DNA of 64,000 nucleotides from Desmodus rotundus (taxonomy: Eukaryota > Chordata > Mammalia > Chiroptera > Phyllostomidae), in NCBI RefSeq assembly GCF_022682495.2, contig NW_026527258.1:558001-622000 (forward strand), given 5' to 3'. The notes beneath the pieces are model-generated. The model worked only from the letters and a program-made list of their open reading frames with translations. It had not been told where the DNA came from and did no database searches. Position numbers and translations under genes: made by a program. This document shows, one piece after another, positions 53,049 to 64,000 of this stretch. Numbering within the stretch: position 1 is the stretch's first letter; the number at the start of each line of letters is the position of its first letter.

Positions 53049-55088
53049 CCCAATCCCCAAACCGAACCCTAACCCTATCCCTAACCCTAATAATAAAGCT
53101 AATCCTAACCATATCCCGTATGCTAGTCCTAACCCTAACTCTATCTTGAAACAGAAGTCGTCTCATATATCGGAGCTGTGGGTGTTGTTCTAACCAAAAT
53201 GCTCCTGAAATCATTTTCCATCAGGAGTGAATGAGCTGGGGCTTAGCAGTATCTGAACGTTTCAGGACAGTGAGCTGCGAGTGTGGGGTTTTCGCCCCTC
53301 TATTTTTTCCTTGAAAAACTCACAGTCCGACGATTTCCTGCAAGTACTGACTAGTATGTCTTGTGGATAAAACTGTTACTCGAACGTACATATGCACATG
53401 AAGCTCACAGTCCATAGAGTCTATGCGGCTGAATTTCCTTCTCAGAGAACAGCAAGGATTTCACGGAAAGTTGCCACACGACTAGGGAATCAGGATGTTT
53501 CACACAAGTGCCTTATTGGAAAAATTCATGTCCAGCGGGAAACACTCGGTCAATGGACTCGTTTCTGTAGAGTGCGAAATGTATGGGGTGCCGATATAAC
53601 CGACCGATTTGGCCAATCATTCCAATTTGTTTTCCGTATGATCACCTAGGCGGTAACTTTGCTAGGCAAAGAGTTCAGGGATCACGTTCCCCCAGACAAA
53701 GGAATGAACGGGAGCACAGGACTACGCCAACTATGAACTACAGTCAGCTTGGCTACCACTGTTTTCGCCAAATTATGCGTTCTGGGAGGAAAGCGTATCC
53801 GGACGTTGGAAGGCCGCTAGGCCATGCTACGTGACTTGGACTCCAAGGCTCTGAAGATCTAAGGCAATATGGATCTCAGAGCACCCTGCGGGGCTCCCAG
53901 TGGAAGATAATACATTGGTGAAGTTGTGTTTTCTCCTCAACATCACCCGGGAATAAACCTAATTCGTAGGAACCGGGTTTTTTAGCCAAAGCCGTCTCAG
54001 CGTGGAACGTCTTCTGAATGTTCTCTTTTCAGTAGTAGATGGAATGGGAGACTAAGGGTGTAGCCTAGGAAACGCACGGAGACTACTACGTCCCTTGGAC
54101 TCCACCCGTTCGTGAAGCATTAAGGGACGAACAAGCTAAACGTACACCATGGGCCTAGCAGGGCATTCATTCCACTCTGAGAATACAGCAGTGAAGACTT
54201 TGCGCTCCCCTGCGTCATTCAGCAATTATAGGAACTCGTGCGAAAAGTGTTTTCCACAAAAGCCATCCACACTATTTGACGTGTTATCAATGTTCTCATT
54301 TCAGTAGGGGTTGAAAGCAGTGGTGTGCCACATAGTGCGTACACTTGTCAGCATCCCGTCGAAGTACCTTGCTGCAATGTAGGATCTCTGGCTCGTGTCA
54401 TAGCCCAAGAGCTACGGAAATGATTTCCCTTCAGCAAAGGAGGGAATGCCAGCATAGCACTTTGTGATCCTTGAAGGGGGATGAGCTTCCACAGTAGAGT
54501 TTTCTCCTAGGTACTTTTCGCATCCGAAAAGCGTAGTCCCAAGAAGAAGAGAAGGAACGGCCTAGTTCCTCACTTTGACCATACAGTGTTTTCAACGCAG
54601 AAACGCATGTGAAGCTAGCAGTCCCCTTACTCTATTCGAGTGAACGTCTCGGACACAGCACATGAGTCAACGGTTTGAAAGCTGGCAAGGACTCGGGAAT
54701 GAACATGTTCCTGAGAAGTGGCTTTAAGCATGAATGCAGCACTCGATCAATGTGTTCATATCAGCTGAAGTGGAAATGAGTGCCTTGTACCCTATCACAC
54801 AACCTCTTCAGAACGTATGATCAGCTATTTTGCTCTCTTATCATTTCCCTTGCTGTGTTTGAGTCCAACGATCTACAGAATCACTTTCTCGTCATCCACG
54901 GACTCAAAGAGAGTACAGGACTATGACTGCTATGAAGTGCACTATCTTCTATGACACACTTTCCTCGACCGGCGGCCGTCATCTGCCTATAGCCCTAGCC
55001 CTAAGCCTACATGTAACATTAGCCCAAACCATCATCCTAACCCTAACCCTACTCTTATCCCTAACCCTACCCCTCACCCTAACCTGAA
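53049..55088 (+). repeat. Satellite monomer copy 27 (tandem twin of copy 26)
   Basis: It carries the copy 26 set (C416, A441, C641, A914, T1263, G1368, T1687, T2037). Its start differs: G16, T79 and T195, the last two shared with copy 28. T423 is private. Confidence 0.95.
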
Positions 55089-57128
55089 CCCAATCCCCAA
55101 ACCTAACCCTAACCCTATCCCTAACCCTAATAATAAAGCTAATCCTAACCATATCCCGTATGCTAGTCCTAACCCTAACTCTATCTTGAAACAGAAGTCG
55201 TCTCATATATCGGAGCTGTGGGTGTTGTTCTAACCAAAATGCTCCTGAAATCATTTTCCATCAGGAGTGAATGAGCTGGGGCTTAGCAGTATCTGAACGT
55301 TTCAGGACAGTGAGCTGCGAGTGTGGGGTTTTCGCCCCTATATTTTTTCCTTGAAAAACTCACAGTCCGACGATTTCCTGCAAGTACTGACTAGTATGTC
55401 TTGTGGATAAAACTGTTACTCGAACGTACATATGCACATGAAGCTCACAGTCCATAGAGTCTATGCGGCTGAATTTCCTTCTCAGAGAACAGCAAGGATT
55501 TCATGGAAAGCTGCCACACGACTAGGGAGTCAGGATGTTTCACACAAGTGCCTTATTGGAAAAATTCATGTCCAGCGGGAAACACTCGGTCAATGGACTC
55601 GTTTCTGTAGAGTGCGAAATGTATGGGGTGCCGATATAACCGACCGATTTGGCCAATCATTCCAATTTGTTTTCCGTATGATCACCTAGGCGGTAACTTT
55701 GCTAGGCAAAGAGTTCAGGGATCACGTTCCCCCAGACAAAGGAATGAACGGGAGCACAGGACTACGCCAACTATGAACTACAGTCAGCTTGGCTACCACT
55801 GTTTTCGCCAAATTATGCGTTCTGGGAGGAAAGCGTATCCGGACGTTGGAAGGCCGCTAGGCCATGCTACGTGACTTGGACTCCAAGGCTCTGAAGATCT
55901 AAGGCAATATGGATCTCAGAGCACCCTGCGGGGCTCCCAGTGGAAGATAATACATTGGTGAAGTTGTGTTTTCTCCTCAACATCACCCGGGAATAAACCT
56001 ATTTCGTAGGAACCGGGTTTTTTAGCCAAAGCCGTCTCAGCGTGGAACGTCTTCTGAATGTTCTCTTTTCAGTAGTAGATGGAATGGGAGACTAAGGGTG
56101 TAGCCTAGGAAACGCACGGAGACTACTACGTCCCTTGGACTCCACCCGTTCGTGAAGCATTAAGGGACGAACAAGCTAAACGTACCCCATGGGCCTAGCA
56201 GGGCATTCATTCCACTCTGAGAATACAGCAGTGAAGACTTTGCGCTCCCCTGCGTCATTCAGCAATTATAGGAACTCGTGCGAAAAGTGTTTTCCACAAA
56301 AGCCATCCACACTATTTGACGTGTTATCAATGTTCTCATTTCAGTAGGGGATGAAAGCAGTGGTGTGCCACATAGTGCGTACACTTGTCAGCATCCCGTC
56401 GAAGTACCTTGCTGCAATGTAGGATCTCTGGCTCGTGTCATAGCCCAAGAGCTACTGAAATGATTTCCCTTCACCAAAGGAGGGAATGCCAGCATAGCAC
56501 TTTGTGATCCTTGAAGGGGGATGAGCTTCCACAGTAGAGTTTTCTCCTAGGTACTTTTCGCATCCGAAAAGCGTAGTCCCAAGAAGAAGAGAAGGAACGG
56601 CCTAGTTCCTCACTTTGACCATACAGTGTTTTCGACGCAGAAACGCATGTGAAGCTAGAGGTCCCCTTACTCTATTCGAGTGAATGTCTCGGACACAGCA
56701 CATGAGTCAACGGTTTGAAAGCTGGCAAGGACTCGGGAATGAACATGTTCCTGAGAAGTGGCTTTAAGCATGAACGCAGCACTCGATCAATGTGTTCATA
56801 TCAGCTGAAGTGGAAATGAGTGCCTTGTACCCTATCACACAACCTCTTCAGAACGTATGATCAGCTATTTTGCTCTCTTATCATTTCCCTTGCTGTGTTT
56901 GAGTCCAACGATCTACAGAATCACTTTCTCGTCATCCACGGACTCAAAGAGAGTACAGGACTATGACTGCTATGAAGTGCACTATCTTCTATGACACACT
57001 TTCCTCGACCGGCGGCCGTCATCTGCCTATAGCCCTAGCCCTAAGCCTACATGTAACATTAGCCCAAACCATCATCCTAACCCTAACCCTACTCTTATCC
57101 CTAACCGTACCCCTCAGCCTAACCCGAA
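55089..57128 (+). repeat. Satellite monomer copy 28
   Basis: This copy has T6, T16, T79, T195, A252, C641, C1098, G1546, T1597 and G2029, with private C1386, A1571/G1572 and G2018. The first 250 bases continue the 26/27 family; the rest resembles copies 30-31. Confidence 0.95.
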
Positions 57129-59168
57129 CCCAATCCCCAAACCTAACCCTAACCCTATCCCTAACCCTAATAATAAAGCTAATCCTAACCATATCCCGTA
57201 TGCTAGCCCTAACCCTAACTCTATCTTGAAACAGAAGTCGTCTCATATATCGGAGCTGTGGGTGTTGTTCTAACCAAAATGCTCCTGAAATCATTTTCCA
57301 TCAGGAGTGAATGAGCTGGGGCATAGCAGTATCTGAACGTTTCAGGACAATGAGCTGCGAGTGTGGGGTTTTCGCCCCTCTATTTTTTCCTTGAAAAACT
57401 CACAGTCCGACGATTTCCTGCAAGTACTGACTAGTATGTCTTGTGGATAAAACTGTTACTCGAACGTACATATGCACATGAAGCTCACAGTCCATAGAGT
57501 CTATGCGGCTGAATTTCCTTCTCAGAGAACAGCAAGGATTTCATGGAAAGCTGCCACACGACTAGGGAGTCAGGATGTTTCACACAAGTGCCTTATTGGA
57601 AAAATTCATGTCCAGCGGGAAACACTAGGTCAATGGACTCGTTTCTGTAGAGTGCGAAATGTATGGGGTGCCGATATAACCGACCGATTTGGCCAATCAT
57701 TCCAATTTGTTTTCCGTATGATCACCTAGGCGGTAACTTTGCTAGGCAAAGAGTTCAGGGATCACGTTGCCCCAGACAAAGGAATGAACGGGAGCACAGG
57801 ACTACGCCAACTATGAACTACAGTCAGCTTGGCTACCACTGTTTTCGCCAAATTATGCGTTCTGGGAGGAAAGCGTATCCGGACGTTGGAAGGCCGCTAG
57901 GCCATGCTACGTGACTTGGACTCCAAGGCTCTGAAGATCTAAGGCAATATGGATCTCAGAGCACCCTGCGGGGCTCCCAGTGGAAGATAATACATTGGTG
58001 AAGTTGTGTTTTCTCCTCAACATCACCCGGGAATAAACCTATTTCGTAGGAACCGGGTTTTTTAGCCAAAGCCGTCTCAGCGTGGAACGTCTTCTGAATG
58101 TTCTCTTTTCAGTAGTAGATGGAATGGGAGACTAAGGGTGTAGCCTAGGAAACGCACGGAGACTACTACGTCCCTTGGACTCCACCCGTTCGTGAAGCAT
58201 TAAGGGACGAACAAGCTAAACGTACACCATGGGCCTAGCAGGGCATTCATTCCACTCTGAGAATACAGCAGTGAAGACTTTGCGCTCCCCTGCGTCATTC
58301 AGCAATTATAGGAACTCGTGCGAAAAGTGTTTTCCACAAAAGCCATCCACACTATTTGACGTGTTATCAATGTTCTCATTTCAGTAGGGGATGAAAGCAG
58401 TGGTGTGCCACATAGTGCGTACACTTGTCAGCATCCCGTCGAAGTACCTTGCTGCAATGTAGGATCTCTGGCTCGTGTCATAGCCCAAGAGCTACTGAAA
58501 TGATTTCCCTTCAGCAAAGGAGGGAATGCCAGCATAGCACTTTGTGATCCTTGAAGGGGGATGAGCTTCCACAGTAGAGTTTTCTCCTAGGTACTTTTCG
58601 CATCCGAAAAGCGTAGTCCCAAGAAGAAGAGAAGGAACGGCCTAGTTCCTCACTTTGACCATACAGTGTTTTCAACGCAGAAACGCATGTGAAGCTAGCA
58701 GTCCCCTTACTCTATTCGAGTGAACGTCTCGGACACAGCACATGAGTCAACGGTTTGAAAGCTGGCAAGGACTCGGGAATGAACATGTTCCTGAGAAGTG
58801 GCTTTAAGCATGAATGCAGCACTCGATCAATGTGTTCATATCAGCTGAAGTGGAAATGAGTGCCTTGTACCCTATCACACAACCTCTTCAGAACGTATGA
58901 TCAGCTATTTTGCTCTCTTATCATTTCCCTTGCTGTGTTTGAGTCCAACGATCTACAGAATCACTTTCTCGTCATCCACGGACTCAAAGAGAGTACAGGA
59001 CTATGACTGCTATGAAGTGCACTATCTTCTATGACACACTTTCCTCGACCGGCGGCCGTCATCTGCCTATAGCCCTAGCCCTAAGCCTACATGTAACATT
59101 AGCCCAAACCATCATCCTAACCCTAACCCTACTCTTATCCCTAACCCTACCCCTCAGCCTAACCCGAA
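57129..59168 (+). repeat. Satellite monomer copy 29
   Basis: This copy has T6, T16, A499, T1687 and G2029 (shared with copy 28), with private A222. It is one of the least altered copies of the right-hand half. Confidence 0.95.
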
Positions 59169-61209
59169 CCCAATCCCCAAACCTAACCCTAACCCTATCC
59201 CTAACCCTAATAATAAAGCTAATCCTAACGATATCCCGTATGCTAGCCCTAACCCTAACTCTATCTTGAAACAGAAGTCGTCTCATATATCGGATCTGTG
59301 GGTGTTGTTCTAACCAAAATGCTCCTGATATCATTTTCCATCAGGAGTGAATGAGCTGGGGCATAGCAGTATCTGAACGTTTCAGGACAGTGAGCTGCGA
59401 GTGTGGGGTTTTCGCCCCTCTATTTTTTCCTTGAAAAACTCACAGTCCGACGATTTCCTGCAAGTACTGACTAGTATGTCTTGTGGATAAAACTGTTACT
59501 CGAACGTACATATGCACATGAAGCTCACAGTCCATAGAGTCTATGCGGCTGAATTTCCTTCTCAGAGAACAGCAAGGATTTCACGGAAAGCTGCCACACG
59601 ACTAGGGAGTCAGGATGTTTCACACAAGTGCCTTATTGGAAAAATTCATGTCCAGCGGGAAACACTAGGTCAATGGACTCGTTTCTGTAGAGTGCGAAAT
59701 GTATGGGGTGCCGATATAACCGACCGATTTGGCCAATCATTCCAATTTGTTTTCCGTATGATCACCTAGGCGGTAACTTTGCTAGGCAAAGAGTTCAGGG
59801 ATCACGTTCCCCCAGACAAAGGAATGAACGGGAGCACAGGACTACGCCAACTATGAACTACAGTCAGCTTGGCTACCACTGTTTTCGCCAAATTATGCGT
59901 TCTGGGAGGAAAGCGTATCCGGACGTTGGAAGGCCGCTAGGCCATGCTACGTGACTTGGACTCCAAGGCTCTGAAGATCTAAGGCAATATGGATCTCAGA
60001 GCACCCTGCGGGGCTCCCAGTGGAAGATAATACATTGGTGAAGTTGTGTTTTCTCCTCAACATCACCCGCGAATAAACCTATTTCGTAGGAACCGGGTTT
60101 TTTTAGCCAAAGCCGTCTCAGCGTGGAACGTCTTCTGAATGTTCTCTTTTCAGTAGTAGATGGAATGGGAGACTAAGGGTGTAGCCTAGGAAACGCATGG
60201 AGACTACTACGTCCCTTGGACTCCACCCGTTCGTGAAGCATTAAGGGACGAACAAGCTAAACGTACCCCATGGGCCTAGCAGGGCATTCATTCCACTCTG
60301 AGAATACAGCAGTGAAGACTTTGCGCTCCCCTGCGTCATTCAGCAATTATAGGAACTCGTGCGAAAAGTGTTTTCCACAAAAGCCATCCACACTATTTGA
60401 CGTGTTATCAATGTTCTCATTTCAGTAGGGGATGAAAGCAGTGGTGTGCCACATAGTGCGTACACTTGTCAGCATCCCGTCGAAGTACCTTGCTGCAATG
60501 TAGGATCTCTGGCTCGTGTCATAGCCCAAGAGCTACTGAAATGATTTCCCTTCAGCAAAGGAGGGAATGCCAGCATAGCACTTTGTGATCCTTGAAGGGG
60601 GATGAGCTTCCACAGTAGAGTTTTCTCCTAGGTACTTTTCGCATCCGAAAAGCGTAGTCCCAAGAAGAAGAGAAGGAACGGCCTAGTTCCTCACTTTGAC
60701 CATACAGTGTTTTCGACGCAGAAACGCATGTGAAGCTAGCAGTCCCCTTACTCTATTCGAGTGAATGTCTCGGACACAGCTCATGAGTCAACGGTTTGAA
60801 AGCTGGCAAGGACTCGGGAATGAACATGTTCCTGAGAAGTGGCTTTAAGCATGAACGCAGCACTCGATCAATGTGTTCATATCAGCTGAAGTGGAAATGA
60901 GTGCCTTGTACCCTATCACACAACCTCTTCAGAACTTATGATCAGCTATTTTGCTCTCTTATCATTTCCCTTGCTGTGTTTGAGTCCAACGATCTACAGA
61001 ATCACTTTCTCGTCATCCACGGACTCAAAGAGAGTACAGGACTATGACTGCTACGAAGTGCACTATCTTCTATGACACACTTTCCTCGACCGGCGGCCGT
61101 CATCTACCTATAGCCCTAGCCCTAAGCCTACATGTAACATTAGCCCAAACCATCATCCTAACCCTAACCCTACTCTTATCCCTAACCCTACCCCTCACCC
61201 TAACCCGAA
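59169..61209 (+). repeat. Satellite monomer copy 30
   Basis: This copy is 2,041 bases (T7). It has T16, C416, A499, C641, C902, T1029, C1098, G1546, T1597, T1612, T1767, C1885 and A1937, with private G62, T127 and T161. The stretch from 1029 to 1937 is nearly the same as in copy 31. Confidence 0.95.
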
Positions 61210-63250
61210 CCCAATCCCCAAACCGAACCCTAACCCTATCCCTAACCCTAATAATAAAGCTAATCCTAACCATATCCCGTATGCTAGCCCTAACCCTAAC
61301 TCTATCTTGAAACAGAAGTCGTCTCATATATCGGAGCTGTGGGTGTTGTTCTAACCAAAATGCTCCTGAAATCATTTTCCATCAGGAGTGAATGAGCTGG
61401 GGCATAGCAGTATCTGAACGTTTCAGGACAGTGAGCTGCGAGTGTGGGGTTTTCGCCCCTCTATTTTTTCCTTGAAAAACTCACAGTCCGACGATTTCCT
61501 GCAAGTACTGACTAGTATGTCTTGTGGATAAAACTGTTACTCGAACGTATATATGCACATGAAGCTCACAGTCCATAGAGTCTATGCGGCTGAATTTCCT
61601 TCTCAGAGAACAGCAAGGATTTCATGGAAAGCTGCCACACGACTAGGGAGTCAGGGTGTTTCACACAAGTGCCTTATTGGAAAAATTCATGTCCAGCGGG
61701 AAACACTCGGTCAATGGACTCGTTTCTGTAGAGTGCGAAATGTATGGGGTGCCGATATAACCGACCGATTTGGCCAATCATTCCAATTTGTTTTCCGTAT
61801 GATCACCTAGGCGGTAACTTTGCTAGGCAAAGAGTTCAGGGATCACGTTCCCCCAGACAAAGGAATGAACGGGAGCACAGGACTACGCCAACTATGAACT
61901 ACAGTCAGCTTGGCTACCACTGTTTTCGCCAAATTATGCGTTCTGGGAGGAAAGTGTATCCGGATGTTGGAAGGCCGCTAGGCCATGCTACGTGACTTGG
62001 ACTCCAAGGCTCTGAAGATCTAAGGCAATATGGATCTCAGAGCACCCTGCGGGGCTCCCAGTGGAAGATAATACATTGGTGAAGTTGTGTTTTCTCCTCA
62101 ACATCACCCGGGAATAAACCTATTTCGTAGGAACCGGGTTTTTTTAGCCAAAGCCGTCTCAGCGTGGAACGTCTTCTGAATGTTCTCTTTTCAGTAGTAG
62201 ATGGAATCGGAGACTAAGGGTGTAGCCTAGGAAACGCATGGAGACTACTACGTCCCTTGGACTCCACCCGTTCGTGAAGCATTAAGGGACGAACAAGCTA
62301 AACGTACCCCATGGGCCTAGCAGGGCATTCATTCCACTCTGAGAATACAGCAGTGAAGACTTTGCGCTCCCCTGCGTCATTCAGCAATTATAGGAACTCG
62401 TGCGAAAAGTGTTTTCCACAAAAGCCATCCACACTATTTGACGTGTTATCAATGTTCTCATTTCAGTAGGGGATGAAAGCAGTGGTGTGCCACATAGTGC
62501 GTACACTTGTCAGCATCCCGTCGAAGTACCTTGCTGCAATGTAGGATCTCTGGCTCGTGTCATAGCCCAAGAGCTACTGAAATGATTTCCCTTCAGCAAA
62601 GGAGGGAATGCCAGCATAGCACTTTGTGATCCTTGAAGGGGGATGAGCTTCCACAGTAGAGTTTTCTCCTAGGTACTTTTCGCATCCGAAAAGCGTAGTC
62701 CCAAGAAGAAGAGAAGGAACGGCCTAGTTCCTCACTTTGACCATACAGTGTTTTCGACGCAGAAACGCATGTGAAGCTAGCAGTCCCCTTACTCTATTCG
62801 AGTGAATGTCTCGGACACAGCTCATGAGTCAACGGTTTGAAAGCTGGCAAGGACTCGGGAATGAACATGTTCCTGAGAAGTGGCTTTAAGCATGAACGCA
62901 GCACTCGATCAATGTGTTCATATCAGCTGAAGTGGAAATGAGTGCCTTGTACCCTATCACACAACCTCTTCATAACGTATGATCAGCTATTTTGCTCTCT
63001 TATCATTTCCCTTGCTGTGTTTGAGTCCAACGATCTACAGAATCACTTTCTCGTCATCCACGGACTCAAAGAGAGTACAGGACTATGACTGCTACGAAGT
63101 GCACTATCTTCTATGACACACTTTCCTCGACCGGCGGCCGTCATCTACCTATAGCCCTAGCCCTAAGCCTACATGTAACATTAGCCCAAACCATCATCCT
63201 AACCCTAACCCTACTCTTATCCCTAACCCTACCCCTCACCCTAACCCGAA
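61210..63250 (+). repeat. Satellite monomer copy 31
   Basis: This copy is 2,041 bases (T7). It has G16, C641, T746, T756, T1029, C1098, G1546, T1597, T1612, C1885 and A1937, with private T341, G447, C998 and T1763. T746 is also in copy 32. Confidence 0.95.
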
Positions 63251-64000
63251 CCCAATCCCCAAACTGAACCCTAACCCTATCCCTAACCCTAATAATAAAG
63301 CTAATCCTAACCATATCCCGTATGCTAGCCCTAACCCTAACTCTATCTTGAAACAGAAGTCGTCTCATATATCGGAGCTGTGGGTGTTGTTCTAACCAAA
63401 ATGCTCCTGAAATCATTTTCCATCAGGAGTGAATGAGCTGGGGCATAGCAGTATCTGAACGTTTCAGGACAGTGAGCTGCGAGTGTGGGGTTTTCGCCCC
63501 TCTATTTTTTCCTTGAAAAACTCACAGTCCGACGATTTCCTGCAAGTACTGACTAGTATGTCTTGTGGATAAAACTGTTACTCGAACGTACATATGCACA
63601 TGAAGCTCACAGTCCATAGAGTCTATGCGGCTGAATTTCCTTCTCAGAGAACAGCAAGGATTTCACGGAAAGCTGCCACACGACTAGGGAATCAGGATGT
63701 TTCACACAAGTGCCTTATTGGAAAAATTCATGTCCAGCGGGAAACACTCAGTCAATGGACTCGTTTCTGTAGAGTGCGAAATGTATGGGGTGCCGATATA
63801 ACCGACCGATTTGGCCAATCATTCCAATTTGTTTTCCGTATGATCACCTAGGCGGTAACTTTGCTAGGCAAAGAGTTCAGGGATCACGTTCCCCCAGACA
63901 AAGGAATGAACGGGAGCACAGGACTACGCCAACTATGAACTACAGTCAGCTTGGCTACCACTGTTTTCGCCAAATTATGCGTTCTGGGAGGAAAGTGTAT
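63251..64000 (+). repeat. Satellite monomer copy 32 (cut by window end)
   Basis: Only the first 750 bases of the unit are present. They carry T15 and A500 (private), G16, C416, A441, C641 and T746. The array evidently continues past the window, because the copy is cut in mid-unit without any change of sequence. Confidence 0.95.

Larger units (their letters stand above)
1..64000 (+). repeat. Tandem satellite array, 2,040/2,041-bp monomer, 31.4 copies
   Basis: The whole window is made of direct copies of one monomer with no interruption, inversion or insertion. Window base 1 has the same phase as bases 2041, 4081, 6122 and so on. Copy lengths are 2,040 or 2,041 bases; the extra base is a seventh T in a T-run at unit position 930-935. 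Copies differ by a handful of substitutions each. I tabulated about 89 variable unit positions by eye, so the count is approximate. No coding gene, RNA gene or transposon was recognised in the monomer. The telomere-type hexamers in every unit suggest a subtelomeric or pericentromeric satellite, but no chromosome end or flank is seen. Neither edge of the array is in the window. Confidence 0.98.

Noticed and set aside
1..64000. CRISPR array or rDNA-type repeat
   Set aside because: The period of 2.04 kb, near-identical units with no variable spacers, and absence of any cas gene exclude CRISPR. No recognisable rRNA or 5S sequence is present in the unit.
1..64000. Mobile element (retrotransposon or helitron) as the source of the unit
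   Set aside because: There is no reverse transcriptase, transposase or helicase frame, no terminal repeats and no target-site duplication. Head-to-tail copies share exact borders, as in a satellite.
1..64000. Assembly artefact (one unit copied by the assembler)
   Set aside because: Most copies have their own private substitutions, and variants form linked sets with one- and two-unit periods. A few pairs (4/5, 6/12) look identical by eye, so the exact copy number could still be wrong; only spanning long reads would settle that.

Overview
This window is one uninterrupted head-to-tail tandem array of a non-coding satellite monomer of about 2.04 kb: 31 complete copies and a final 750-base piece. 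All copies lie on the same strand and there is no flanking unique sequence, so both ends of the array lie outside the window and its true length is unknown. I find no credible protein-coding gene, rRNA, tRNA, transposase or CRISPR array. The open frames of 60 to 92 codons are by-products of the repeat.

Each monomer carries a block of about 195 bases of degenerate telomere-type hexamers (CCCTAA on the + strand, TTAGGG on the - strand). The other roughly 1.84 kb is unique-looking sequence. This points to a eukaryote with TTAGGG-type telomeres (most metazoans, many fungi, some protists) and to a subtelomeric or otherwise heterochromatic satellite. A large share of the differences between copies are CpG to TpG/CpA changes, which suggests a genome with cytosine methylation. 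I do not recognise the satellite family and cannot name the organism.

Unit coordinates below count from window base 1, which falls inside a telomere-like block, in the 2,040-base version. Layout of one unit: 1-97 second half of the telomere-like block; about 150-720 segment D1a; about 779-1000 segment D2a; about 1038-1270 segment D2b; about 1360-1920 segment D1b; 1943-2040 first half of the next telomere-like block. D1a/D1b and D2a/D2b are pairs of ancient, strongly diverged direct duplications found by reading the unit against itself.

Along the array, copies 1-13 are very homogeneous apart from a divergent patch spanning copies 2-3. Copy 14 is a mosaic boundary. Copies 15-32 belong to a more diverse set of variants. 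Short runs of two-unit (about 4.08 kb) higher-order repeats occur in copies 8-11, 15-18 and 19-22, and single-unit duplications in copies 26-27 and 30-31. Unit length is almost fixed: copy-to-copy length changes come only from a T6/T7 run near unit position 930 and one missing T in copy 21, against roughly 89 substituted sites counted by eye. The pattern fits unequal exchange and gene conversion. No gene system was found.
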